From Elusimicrobiota bacterium (lineage in GTDB: Bacteria; Elusimicrobiota; Elusimicrobia; UBA1565; UBA9628), in NCBI GenBank assembly GCA_026388095.1, contig JAPLKL010000039.1, forward strand, positions 1-60,140: a stretch of 60,140 bases of DNA, written 5' to 3'. This document shows, piece by piece, positions 1 to 7,710 of the stretch. A model generated the notes under the pieces. It did no database searches. It saw only the letters and a list, made by a program, of their open reading frames with translations, and was not told the DNA's origin. Numbering within the stretch: the stretch's first letter is position 1; each line of letters opens with the position of its first letter. The position numbers and the translations under genes were made by a program.

Positions 1-156
1 ATCCCGGTGCGTCTTCTCGTCCTGCGCCAAGAGCCCGACGAAGTCGGCGTGGTCGAGCTCGGCGTGCTTGGGGTCGCCGATGCGCTCGGCAAAGCCCCTG
101 GCCATGCCGATGAGCCTCAGCGCGTTGAGCGTTTCGACGGTCTGTTCATGAAGCAT
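1..156 (-). CDS. istB: IS21-type transposition helper IstB, N-terminal part (runs off the window)
   Basis: The minus strand opens with ATG at 156 and stays open for 52 codons to the window edge. It begins MLHEQTVETLNALRLIGM, the usual N-terminal helix pair of IstB helper ATPases, which assist the IS21 transposase. A strong AGGAGG ribosome site lies 4 bases upstream (161-166). The ATPase core lies outside the window, so intactness is unknown. The frame just upstream (168-293) looks like the end of istA, which is the normal IS21 gene order. Confidence 0.75.
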   Translation of the reverse strand, partial: MLHEQTVETLNALRLIGMARGFAERIGDPKHAELDHADFVGLLAQDEKTHRD

Positions 157-167
157 CTCTCCTCCTG

Positions 168-293
168 TCAGTGGTAGTACTCCCCGCCACGGATGTTCTG
201 ATGGTAGGCAGGATAAACGGGATTCCATGCAACAGAATGGGCCTTATCGTAAGCGATCATCCAATCCAGGCCCCCTCGGTGGCCTGGATTCGG
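168..293 (-). pseudogene. istA: Probable 3' remnant of IS21 transposase gene istA
   Basis: On the minus strand a short open frame ends at a TGA (168-170) 11 bases before the istB start. Its last residues, HQNIRGGEYYH, resemble the C-terminal tail common in IstA proteins. The frame is closed upstream by a stop near 294, so only about 40 codons survive. The rest of istA is missing and an IS91-like transposase gene lies where it should be. The identification rests on a short tail and on position next to istB. Confidence 0.4.
263..290. repeat. Perfect 10-bp inverted repeat near the IS91/IS21 junction
   Basis: AATCCAGGCC and GGCCTGGATT form a perfect 10-bp stem around an 8-base loop. It lies about 90 bases downstream of the minus-strand IS91-like transposase gene and inside the istA remnant. 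It could be a terminator or a terminal hairpin of the IS91-like element. No T-run follows on either strand, so a simple terminator is not well supported. Confidence 0.5.
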
Positions 294-375
294 TTATAAT
301 ACAAAAACGCCGCCGGAGTGAGCGTCAGGATCGGGTGGGATTCGTCAGGCTGGCAGCGTCGAGGCAGAGCCGTGG

Positions 376-1686
376 CTACGCGGAGTGGAAATCATCCGCC
401 GGAGGAACATCGACTGCTTCGCATAAATCGGTCCGCGGATCGAGTTGGCACTCCTCCCCCGGCGGCCCGCACATCGCCTCGACGAGTTTGGTCCGAGCGG
501 GCACCGTCTTCGGAAAATCCGTCGGAAGGCCAAGATGCTCCAACAGCCGGACCAACTCCCGGTCGTTCATGATGATTGCTACCGGGACCAAGGTCGCGGC
601 GCAACGCGGGCAGACCAGCGGGTCGACCTCAAATACGCGGTTCATGCAAGACGCCCAAGACCGCGCGCTTCGGCTCACAGCTTCCTTGACCCCTTCCACC
701 TTTTTGCGCAAGCGCGCCTTGGCCGTGCCTCGGCTCGCCTCAGCCACCAGCAAGGCCCGCAGCGCCGAGTTCGGCCCCAAAGCTCCGTAGTAGCGCAGCA
801 GGTTCTTGCGCGGCGGCGGGATCAGCAGGCCCCAGCGCCTGAGAAACTCCATCGGCTCGAAGCGCAAAGCCAGGGCCTGCCCGCTCTTGGGCTCGGCCCG
901 GTAGACGACCAGGTTCTTCTTGCGCAGGTACGACAGCCGCATGATCGAAAGTCCCGGCTTGGCGCAGTAGTACAGCAACCGCTCCAGCCCCTCCCGGTCC
1001 CCGGCCGGCACGAACACCTTGGCGTGCAGGGAGAAGCCCGAATTCCGCCAGGCCAGCATCTCCTGGGCCAGGTCCGCTGGAATCGCGCCCAACTTGCGCA
1101 AGCGCCTGAGGATCTTGCGGCGCAAAGACTCGGTCACAAGCTCGATGTCCCGCTGCGACGGCGCGGCCGCCGCGTGGAACTTGAGCCTCGGGCCCAACGG
1201 CCCAAGCTCAGAGCTGAAGCGCCCCTGGGAAACCACCGCGTGTATGTGGGGATGAAGATTCAAGGACCGGCCGGCCCGCTGAACGAAGTGCAGCTGGGCC
1301 GCGGCCGAGCCCGCGGACCTCTTGCGCAGGGAAAGCTCTATCTCGCGGGCCAGGATGCGGCTTATCTCCCCCGGCAGGGCCCCGTTCTGGTTGACGTACC
1401 AGCGCAACCGTTTTGGGATGGTCAGGACATATTGCCGGTAGCCCACCTGCGGCAGCAGCCGATCCGAGGCGTCGGCCATTATTATCGCCGCGCGCTTCGC
1501 CCCACAATGCGGGCAAAAACCCCGGAGCTTGCATGAGAATGCGACAAAAAGATCCTGACCGCAGTTCGGGCACCGCAAGCGCATCACCCCATAGCGAACG
1601 AGGCCGCACTCGATATACTTTTGCAAGTGCTGGAGCACTCCCAGAGGCGGTCGGGACCGCTGGTCCTGCTTTCTTCCCTGACTCAT
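376..1686 (-). CDS. IS91-like rolling-circle transposase, N-terminally short
   Basis: This is a HUH-type transposase of the IS91/ISCR group. Near the N-terminus is the zinc-binding region CPNCGQDL...SCKLRGFCPHCGAKR. The HUH motif is HPHIH in NLHPHIHAVV, and a C-terminal CPRC motif follows. The frame continues to a TTG at 1785, but those extra 33 residues do not look like the family, so the ATG at 1686 is preferred. Relatives carry some 30-40 more residues before the zinc domain, and I found none in the other frames. The copy may therefore be 5'-truncated and inactive. It lies between an IS21 remnant and the respiratory genes. Confidence 0.8.
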   Translation of the reverse strand: MSQGRKQDQRSRPPLGVLQHLQKYIECGLVRYGVMRLRCPNCGQDLFVAFSCKLRGFCPHCGAKRAAIIMADASDRLLPQVGYRQYVLTIPKRLRWYVNQNGALPGEISRILAREIELSLRKRSAGSAAAQLHFVQRAGRSLNLHPHIHAVVSQGRFSSELGPLGPRLKFHAAAAPSQRDIELVTESLRRKILRRLRKLGAIPADLAQEMLAWRNSGFSLHAKVFVPAGDREGLERLLYYCAKPGLSIMRLSYLRKKNLVVYRAEPKSGQALALRFEPMEFLRRWGLLIPPPRKNLLRYYGALGPNSALRALLVAEASRGTAKARLRKKVEGVKEAVSRSARSWASCMNRVFEVDPLVCPRCAATLVPVAIIMNDRELVRLLEHLGLPTDFPKTVPARTKLVEAMCGPPGEECQLDPRTDLCEAVDVPPADDFHSA

Positions 1687-1787
1687 GATATACGAGCGAG
1701 GGCCTGATTTGTTCCCTGCATCGCTGGCCCAGTTGCGCTGGGACCAAGGGACCGGTGGGGCCGACCAGATCACGCGGCCCGCCAACC

Positions 1788-1801
1788 ATGACGGCAGTCA
1801 T
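1788..1801. promoter_or_regulatory. FNR-type palindrome (box A) upstream of the Rieske operon
   Basis: ATGAC-GGCA-GTCAT is a perfect 5+4+5 palindrome with the half-site spacing of FNR/CRP-family operators. Its centre (1794.5) is about 46 bases before the start expected from the TAGAAT -10 box, or about 41.5 from the alternative TATGCT at 1824-1829; both suit activation. The same pattern recurs at 21309, 29469, 30293 and 37891. Confidence 0.6.
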
Positions 1802-1825
1802 CTCCCGGACGCCGGGATTGTGGTA

Positions 1826-1834
1826 TGCTAGAAT
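1826..1834 (+). promoter_or_regulatory. Extended -10 promoter element of the Rieske operon
   Basis: TGCTAGAAT has the extended -10 form TGnTAnnnT. It ends exactly 10 bases before the ATG at 1845, so transcription should start within about 4 bases of the start codon. The same nine bases, at the same spacing, precede the multiheme gene at 31148. There is no Shine-Dalgarno sequence. Confidence 0.5.
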
Positions 1835-1844
1835 TCTTATAGGC

Positions 1845-2279
1845 ATGAGAGACTTCACCCGGAAGGATTTCCTCAACCTGTTCCTGGGCGGCGGAGCGCT
1901 GGGATTGGTGGCATCCACCGTCTATCCGGTCCTGCGCTACCTCCTGCCGCCGGAACAGGTGGAGGCCGAGCCCGACGCCTTGAAGGTCGGCGCGGTCAAG
2001 GACTTCGCCGTGGGCACGAGCAAGATCGTGAAGTTCGGCCCGAAACCGATCATCGTCATCCGCGACGTCAAGGGCAACTTCCACGCCCTGACCGCGACCT
2101 GCACCCATCTCGACTGCATCGTGCAGTACAGCAAGGACGCCGACTTGGTCTGGTGCGCCTGCCATGGCGGGAAATACGACCTGAGCGGCAAGAACATCTC
2201 CGGCCCCCCGCCCCGGCCCCTCACCCAATTAGACGTGCGGGTCGCGGGCGGAGATGTGACCGTGGTGAAGACGGCATGA
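1845..2279 (+). CDS. Rieske [2Fe-2S] protein of a cytochrome b complex
   Basis: This 144-residue protein is the electron-accepting iron-sulfur subunit of a quinol-oxidising b-type complex. A single N-terminal membrane helix (about residues 11-33) anchors it to the inner membrane. The cluster ligands are complete: C86 and H88 in CTHLDC, and C104 and H107 in CACHGG, with C91 and C106 placed for the stabilising disulfide. The size and the GKYDLSG segment resemble b6f-type Rieske proteins. The start at 1845 puts the anchor at the N-terminus. It overlaps the cytochrome b gene by 4 bases (ATGA), so the two are probably co-translated. Confidence 0.93.
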   Translation: MRDFTRKDFLNLFLGGGALGLVASTVYPVLRYLLPPEQVEAEPDALKVGAVKDFAVGTSKIVKFGPKPIIVIRDVKGNFHALTATCTHLDCIVQYSKDADLVWCACHGGKYDLSGKNISGPPPRPLTQLDVRVAGGDVTVVKTA

Positions 2280-3334
2280 ACGAGCTTGGGACCGCGCTGC
2301 TGGACTGGTTAGACGAGCGGCTGGACATCCGCCGCGGCATAGAGTGGGCCACACACAAGCAGGTGCCCATCCACCGCTGGAGCGTGTTCTACTATGCCGG
2401 CGGGGTGTGCCTCTTCCTCTTCCTCCTTCAGTTGGCCTCAGGCATCCTTCTGCTCATGTACTATCGCGTGGGCGCGGATTCCTCCTATGAGAGCGTCCGC
2501 TACATCTCCTCCAAGGTCGCCTTCGGCTGGCTGATCCGCTCCATCCACAGCTGGGGCGCCAACATCATGATCTTCTGCGTCTTCGTCCACATGTTCAGCG
2601 TGTTCCTCATGAAGGCCTTCCGCAAGCCCCGGGAGCTGACCTGGGTGACCGGCTGCGTCCTGCTGGGGCTCTGCATGGCCTTCGGCTTCAGCGGCTACCT
2701 GCTGCCCTGGAACGAGCTCGCCTACTTCGCGACCAACGTGGGGACCGACATCATCGGTCAAGTCCCCGTGGCGGGCCACTGGCTGCTCAAGCTCGTGCGC
2801 GGGGGCAACGACGTCACGGGCGCGACCCTGTCCCGGTTCTTCGGCCTGCACGTGGCCATACTGCCCGCCCTGCTCTCCCTGACCATCGGGGCCCACCTGA
2901 CCTTCGTGCAGGTCCAGGGCATGGCCCATGCCGATGAGAGCCCCAAGACCATGCCTTTCTTCCCGAACTTCTTCCTGCGCGACGTCATGCTCTGGCTGGT
3001 GGTGCTCAACGCGGTGGCGGTCCTGGCGGTGTTCTTCCCCTGGGAGCTGGGCAAGAAGGCGGAGGCCCTGGCCTCCGCGCCGGCCGGGATCAAGCCCGAA
3101 TGGTATTTCCTCTCCCAGTACCAGTTCCTCAAGCTCCTGCCCGGCAAGGTCCTCTTCATCCCCGGCGAGCTGCTGGGCATCATCGCGCTCAACGCGGCGG
3201 GCCTGTTCTGGCTGCTCACGCCTTTCTGGGACGCGGTCGTGCCGCAGGAGAAGAAGGAGGCCGCGGTGCGCCTGGTCGGCTGGGGCGGTCTGGCCGCGCT
3301 CCTCGCCATGACCATCTGGGGGCGGTTCTCATGA
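2276..3334 (+). CDS. Cytochrome b, full-length (b6 plus subunit IV fused)
   Basis: This 352-residue membrane protein is the diheme b subunit that oxidises quinol together with the Rieske protein. Heme ligands are visible as H91/H105 and H192/H207. The second pair has 14 residues between its histidines, as in b6f-type cytochromes. The PEWY motif of the quinol-oxidation site is at residues 274-277. The N-terminal four-helix part and the C-terminal subunit-IV part lie on one chain. ATGA overlaps on both sides tie it to the Rieske and nonaheme genes. Confidence 0.95.
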   Translation: MNELGTALLDWLDERLDIRRGIEWATHKQVPIHRWSVFYYAGGVCLFLFLLQLASGILLLMYYRVGADSSYESVRYISSKVAFGWLIRSIHSWGANIMIFCVFVHMFSVFLMKAFRKPRELTWVTGCVLLGLCMAFGFSGYLLPWNELAYFATNVGTDIIGQVPVAGHWLLKLVRGGNDVTGATLSRFFGLHVAILPALLSLTIGAHLTFVQVQGMAHADESPKTMPFFPNFFLRDVMLWLVVLNAVAVLAVFFPWELGKKAEALASAPAGIKPEWYFLSQYQFLKLLPGKVLFIPGELLGIIALNAAGLFWLLTPFWDAVVPQEKKEAAVRLVGWGGLAALLAMTIWGRFS

Positions 3335-4557
3335 AACGGCTTCTGATGGCCCTGCTCATCGCCTGGCCGGCGGCCGCCTTCGCGCAGAGCCAATGCGTGA
3401 AGTGCCACGCGGCTTCGGATGACGCCAAGCAGAAGGCCATCGTCAAGTCCTTCGCCAGCGACATCCATCGCGAGAAAGGCCTCTCCTGCCATTCCTGCCA
3501 CGGCGGCGACCCGGCGAAGTCCGACATGGGGGAGGCCATGAACCCGGAGGCGGGCTTCACGGGCGTGCCGTCCCGGGCGGACATCCCGAAGTTCTGCGGC
3601 AAGTGCCACTCCCAGCCGTCCTTCATGAAGAAGTACAACCCGTCCTTGCCAGTTGACCAGGAGCTCAAGTACTCCACCAGCGTGCACGGCCAGAAGCGCA
3701 AAGCGGGCGACGACAAGGTCGCGGTCTGCTCGGACTGTCACACCGCGCACGCCATCCGGCCTGCCAAGGACCCCGTCTCCTCGGTCTACGCCAAGAACAT
3801 CCCGCAGACCTGCGGCCGCTGCCATGCGGACGCCAAGCTCATGGCGCCCTACAAGATCCCCACGGACCAGCTGGCCAAGTACACCCGCAGCGTGCATGGA
3901 AAGGCCTTGCTGGAGAAGGGCGACTCCGCGGCCCCGGTCTGCAACACCTGCCACGGCAACCACGGGGCCGTGCCTCCGGGCGTGGCCGACATCAGCCAAG
4001 TCTGCGGCATGTGCCACGTGAACAACGCCGAGTTCTTCAAGTCCAGCCCCATGGCCGAGCCTTGGGCGAAGCGCAAGTTCCACCTCTGCGCCACCTGCCA
4101 CACCGCGCACGACATCCAGCATCCGACCACGCAGCTGCTCTCCTCGGAGAACGGAGTCTGCCTCAAGTGCCACCGGCCCGAGTCCAAGCAGCTGCAGGTC
4201 GCGACGGGGATTAAATCCGAGCTCGAGCTCGTCGAGAGCAGCTACGCCGGCGCCGAGAAAGCCATCCTCGCGGCCGAGGAGAAGGGCATGGACATGGCGG
4301 AGGCCCGGGACCTCTGGGGCGCGGCGCGCATGTCCATGTACCAGGCCAGGACCACGGTGCACACCTTCCGGGCCCAAGACGTGGCGAAGATCGCCGACCA
4401 GGGCATCGCCAGCGCGCGCAAGGCCGCGCAGGCAGCCCTCGACGCGGTGACGGATTTCCGCAACCGCCGCGTCGGCCTCGGAGTCGCCACCCTGTTCATC
4501 TCCCTGCTGGTGCTGGCCCTCTACCTGAAGATGCGGGACATCGAATCAGGCTCCTAG
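3331..4557 (+). CDS. Nonaheme c-type cytochrome, C-terminally membrane anchored
   Basis: This 408-residue protein has a signal peptide (MKRLLMALLIAWPAAAFAQ) and nine CxxCH motifs: CVKCH, CHSCH, CGKCH, CSDCH, CGRCH, CNTCH, CGMCH, CATCH and CLKCH. A heme-free segment of about 120 residues and a C-terminal helix (VGLGVATLFISLLVLALYL) follow, so it should be anchored with its hemes in the periplasm. It directly follows the Rieske and cytochrome b genes with an ATGA overlap and occupies the place cytochrome c1 holds in a bc1 complex. I infer it accepts electrons from the Rieske protein. Confidence 0.92.
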   Translation: MKRLLMALLIAWPAAAFAQSQCVKCHAASDDAKQKAIVKSFASDIHREKGLSCHSCHGGDPAKSDMGEAMNPEAGFTGVPSRADIPKFCGKCHSQPSFMKKYNPSLPVDQELKYSTSVHGQKRKAGDDKVAVCSDCHTAHAIRPAKDPVSSVYAKNIPQTCGRCHADAKLMAPYKIPTDQLAKYTRSVHGKALLEKGDSAAPVCNTCHGNHGAVPPGVADISQVCGMCHVNNAEFFKSSPMAEPWAKRKFHLCATCHTAHDIQHPTTQLLSSENGVCLKCHRPESKQLQVATGIKSELELVESSYAGAEKAILAAEEKGMDMAEARDLWGAARMSMYQARTTVHTFRAQDVAKIADQGIASARKAAQAALDAVTDFRNRRVGLGVATLFISLLVLALYLKMRDIESGS

Positions 4558-4576
4558 AGCTTCGGCGCCTCGCCGC

Positions 4577-5596
4577 TCACTCCCGGCGGTATTGCGTGTA
4601 GCTGTAGCGGGCGTCCGGATCGAAGGCAGAATCGTCCACGGGCCGGTCCGGACTGAAAGTGATGACGCTCAGGTCCTCGCTGAGATGGACCCACGCCGGC
4701 TGGGAACACTCGCGCGCCTTGTCGCACGCGGTCCACGCGATGTCCTTGAAGTCCGGGCCGCCGGGCCGGCCGAGAAGCTCCACGGACTTCTGGAACGTGC
4801 GGATGCTGAGCAATTGCACGGTGCCCTCGGCGGGGAACCGGAACTCGTGCGTGTCCAGCATGTCGAACTTATGCCAGCGGCCGCTCTCGTACTCCTCCCG
4901 GTCGCACTCCATGCGCTCACGCTTGCTCAAGGCCTGGATGGGAGTGTAGCGGCCGCACTGATAGGTCGCCACGTATCTGCCCCCGGCCAGCTTCTTGAAC
5001 CGCTCCAGGACCTGCGCCCACTGGGGCGCGCGGCCCGATTCCTGCCCGCGGGGAGGGCGCGGCGCGGCCGCCTTCTCCGCCCTGTACTTGAGAGCGCCGA
5101 TGCGCCGGCGCACCTCATTGGCATCGCGGGCCTGCGGAGCGGCGACGAGGTATAGCCCGAGGCTGGCGGCCGCGTCCAGGTCCTGGCCGGCCTTCTCCTG
5201 CGCGTCCGCGAGGCTAAGGTAATCGTTCGAAACCCAAGGGGCGAGTAAGAGGGCCTGCGCAAGGGAGTTCACTGCGTCAAGGTAGTCCTGCGGGGTCTTG
5301 GCGTCCTTAAAAGCGGCGGCAGCTCGGCCCTCCAGCTCATAAACTTCGCCCGGAACCGGGGGCGCAGGAGTCGTCGCGAGCGCCTGCTTGATGATCCTTT
5401 CACGCAGATCCTTGTCCCGCGGGTTCTTCCGCAGCTCGGAAAGATCCTGGGCGAGGCTCTCGGCCGGGGTCGACGGCGGGGCCGCGGCCAAAGCGCCCGG
5501 GCCGACGGCCGCGAGCCAAGCCAGCGACGCCAGGATGGCGCCTCGGACCATGGCTACCGTTGCATCGGCCATATCGGACGTTATCTCCGTGTCCAT
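4577..5596 (-). CDS. Secreted protein of unknown function with repeat-like helices
   Basis: I do not recognise this 339-residue protein. An N-terminal hydrophobic stretch ending near GALAAAPP looks like a signal peptide; ATGs at residues 9 and 16 are also possible starts. Residues about 40-165 are alpha-helical and alanine-rich, possibly divergent TPR units. The C-terminal half (from about 190) is richer in aromatic residues and cysteines, including YQCGRYTP and WTACDKAREC. It converges with the nonaheme gene. A minus-strand TATAAT (5620-5625 region) could be its promoter. Confidence 0.6.
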   Translation of the reverse strand: MDTEITSDMADATVAMVRGAILASLAWLAAVGPGALAAAPPSTPAESLAQDLSELRKNPRDKDLRERIIKQALATTPAPPVPGEVYELEGRAAAAFKDAKTPQDYLDAVNSLAQALLLAPWVSNDYLSLADAQEKAGQDLDAAASLGLYLVAAPQARDANEVRRRIGALKYRAEKAAAPRPPRGQESGRAPQWAQVLERFKKLAGGRYVATYQCGRYTPIQALSKRERMECDREEYESGRWHKFDMLDTHEFRFPAEGTVQLLSIRTFQKSVELLGRPGGPDFKDIAWTACDKARECSQPAWVHLSEDLSVITFSPDRPVDDSAFDPDARYSYTQYRRE

Positions 5597-5695
5597 ACTG
5601 ATTCATAGATGATACACAAAATTATATAGTCTGATTTCACCGAACCGCTGACTGCCGGGCACTAGACATTGTACGAGCATGATTTTATTGGTAAC

Positions 5696-5719
5696 ATTGT
5701 GGGTCTTGTAGACCACAAT
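5696..5719. repeat. Imperfect inverted repeat upstream of the Cyc2-like operon
   Basis: ATTGTGG(G)TCT and AGACCACAAT form a 10-bp stem with one bulged G and a 3-base loop. It lies about 40 bases before the start at 5760, in the 163-base divergent region. It could be an operator for either flanking gene or a leader hairpin. It does not match the FNR-type palindrome seen elsewhere in the window. Confidence 0.4.
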
Positions 5720-5759
5720 CTGGAGTGGCAAAGGCTGGTTATCTCGAGGAATCGACCAC

Positions 5760-7172
5760 ATGAAGATTAGAACTGACTGGATGAAGGCGACGGCCCGCAC
5801 TTGCTCCGCGCTCGCGCTGTTGGCAGTCTGCTGGGTCATGCCGCCAGCGCTGCACAAAGCGCTCCATTACTGCCCGTTGCGGCCGGACGGCGTCGGACAG
5901 GCTCACGCCCTGCCGGCCTTCTCACGCAAGTACAAGCTGTCCTGCTCGCAGTGCCATTCCGGGTTCCCCGCCCTCAACGCGTACGGCCGGCAGTTTAAGA
6001 TGAACGGCTACGTGCGCGAGCCGGGCGGCAGCGAAGGGGTGCTCAAGAGCCAGGACCAGGAGCTCACCATCGAGGCGATCTTCCCGTGGGCGCTCATCGT
6101 GCGCTCGCGGCCCTTCGACAACGGCACGGGCACGATATCCAACCAGGGCGCGCAGATGGGAGGCACGGCGAGCCCGAACAGCAACGGCTTCAAGTCCCAG
6201 CCTCTCAACGACGTGGACTTCTTCGTCGCCGGCGGCGATGCGGCCCGGCACATCTCCTTTTTCGGAGAGATGGACGCCAACGCCAACTCGGCAACGAGCT
6301 TCCAGCCTGCGCTGGGCGACCTCCGTCTGGGCTATCACCCGCTGCCCTTCCTCAACGTGGTCGCCGCGCGGCGAGGCTTCTTCGGCGACGATCCGTACCA
6401 GACCATCGTCTCCAACGAGACGCCCACGATCGCCAACCGCGCCACCGACCTGCTGATGAATAATCAAAGCTCCATCTCGGGCAATTCCCTGCTGATGACG
6501 CAGCAGGCGATGTACGCCTACGGCCAGGCCAATCTCAGCGGAGACGCTTTCCTTTATTATGCCGCGGGCGCGTCCAAGGACTCCGACGGCGGCAATCAGT
6601 ACACCTCGCCGACGAACGGCAACGCGCGTCTGGCCTTCGACAACGGCAAGGGCCTCATGGTCGGGACGTTCGGCACTTACGGGCACGAACGGGTCGCGAC
6701 CGCCGGCGGCATCGGCGGCAACCTGGGCGTCGATAATGGGACCGGCGAGCGGCAGCTCTTCCAGCGCGGCGGCTTCGACGCGCTCTGGGAAATCGGCAAT
6801 CTGACCGCGCGCGCCGCCTTCGTCTACAGCCACGACCGCGGGGGCGACCCCGCCTCGGGCCTCGACATCAGCGACACGAATCGCGCCGCCTACGCGGAGC
6901 TCGCCTACTACTACAAACGGGGGCACATGTATCCCTTCCTGGCGCCGTTGGTGCGCGAGAACTGGTACACGACGTTCAACGGGACTCGGCAGTTCAACTA
7001 CGTCACCATGCAGCTCGCGCACTACTTCGCGCCGAACCTGAAGGCCTTCATCGAGTATTCCGTCGACACGAAGCGCGACTACCAGGGCGGCCAACTGAAC
7101 AACGCGGTGCCGCCGACAAGCCTGGCCTCCCTCGGCGACCGCGTCACGATGCAGCTCGAAGTCGGATTCTAA
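5760..7172 (+). CDS. Cyc2-like outer-membrane monoheme cytochrome-porin fusion
   Basis: This 470-residue protein has one heme motif near its N-terminus (C62-SQ-CH66), followed by about 380 residues of alternating aromatic and polar sequence ending in F, typical of an outer-membrane beta-barrel. Around the heme the order A50-x-P52-x-F54-x-R56 ... CSQCH ... P70-x-L72 ... G76-R-x-F-K80-x-x-G-Y84 follows the signature I recall for Cyc2, the Fe(II)-oxidising cytochrome-porin. Size also fits. It heads the ACIII operon, next to a small cytochrome. The start at 5760 has GAGGA upstream. Direction of electron flow (oxidation or reduction) and substrate are not shown by sequence. Confidence 0.7.
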   Translation: MKIRTDWMKATARTCSALALLAVCWVMPPALHKALHYCPLRPDGVGQAHALPAFSRKYKLSCSQCHSGFPALNAYGRQFKMNGYVREPGGSEGVLKSQDQELTIEAIFPWALIVRSRPFDNGTGTISNQGAQMGGTASPNSNGFKSQPLNDVDFFVAGGDAARHISFFGEMDANANSATSFQPALGDLRLGYHPLPFLNVVAARRGFFGDDPYQTIVSNETPTIANRATDLLMNNQSSISGNSLLMTQQAMYAYGQANLSGDAFLYYAAGASKDSDGGNQYTSPTNGNARLAFDNGKGLMVGTFGTYGHERVATAGGIGGNLGVDNGTGERQLFQRGGFDALWEIGNLTARAAFVYSHDRGGDPASGLDISDTNRAAYAELAYYYKRGHMYPFLAPLVRENWYTTFNGTRQFNYVTMQLAHYFAPNLKAFIEYSVDTKRDYQGGQLNNAVPPTSLASLGDRVTMQLEVGF

Positions 7173-7184
7173 GCAGGAGGGATC

Positions 7185-7700
7185 ATGAAACGCTCTCGGG
7201 TTTTGACGGCTCTGGTCGTGCTGGCCTTGTGGACCCCGGCGGCCATAGCCGACGACGCTCCCTCTGCCAAGCCGGACGATGCGGGACCCGCGGCGTCCAC
7301 TCAGGAGCAGTTGGACAAGATGGACCAGGGGGCGGACTCCATCGATGTGTCGCAGTATCCCAAGGAGCAGCAGGACAACTACCTGGTCTTCGCGACGAAG
7401 TGCTCCAAATGCCATACTTTGGCCAGGCCCATCAATTCGCCCTACGCCCTGCCTAAGCAATGGCAGACCTACGTGACGAAGATGAGCCACAAGCCGCGCG
7501 CGGGGATCGACCAGGACAGCGCCAAAGCCATCATAGACTTCCTGACCTACGATTCCTCGGTGCGCAAGAAGGACCGCATCGAGGCGATGCTCAAGGAAAA
7601 GGCTGCCGCGAAGAAGGACGAGACGGGCGACAAGCCGGCTAAAAACGACGCGAATCCGGACGGGAAGACCGACGCTCCCAAGACCGACAAGCAGCCGTAG
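7185..7700 (+). CDS. Periplasmic monoheme cytochrome c
   Basis: This 171-residue protein has a signal peptide ending near AIADD, an acidic linker, one CSKCH heme motif at about residue 69, and a probable distal methionine in KMSHKPR. The C-terminal 45 residues are charged and of low complexity (Lys/Asp/Pro). A good AGGAGG lies before the ATG. Placed between the Cyc2-like porin and alternative complex III, it is a natural soluble carrier between them, comparable in role to Cyc1 in iron oxidisers; that role is inferred from position. Confidence 0.85.
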   Translation: MKRSRVLTALVVLALWTPAAIADDAPSAKPDDAGPAASTQEQLDKMDQGADSIDVSQYPKEQQDNYLVFATKCSKCHTLARPINSPYALPKQWQTYVTKMSHKPRAGIDQDSAKAIIDFLTYDSSVRKKDRIEAMLKEKAAAKKDETGDKPAKNDANPDGKTDAPKTDKQP

Positions 7701-7710
7701 GCGCCCCGGC

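Noticed and set aside
5597-5759. Search for an FNR-type box before the Cyc2/ACIII operon
   Set aside because: Several TGAT and TGAC half-sites occur, but none has a matching RTCA four bases later.
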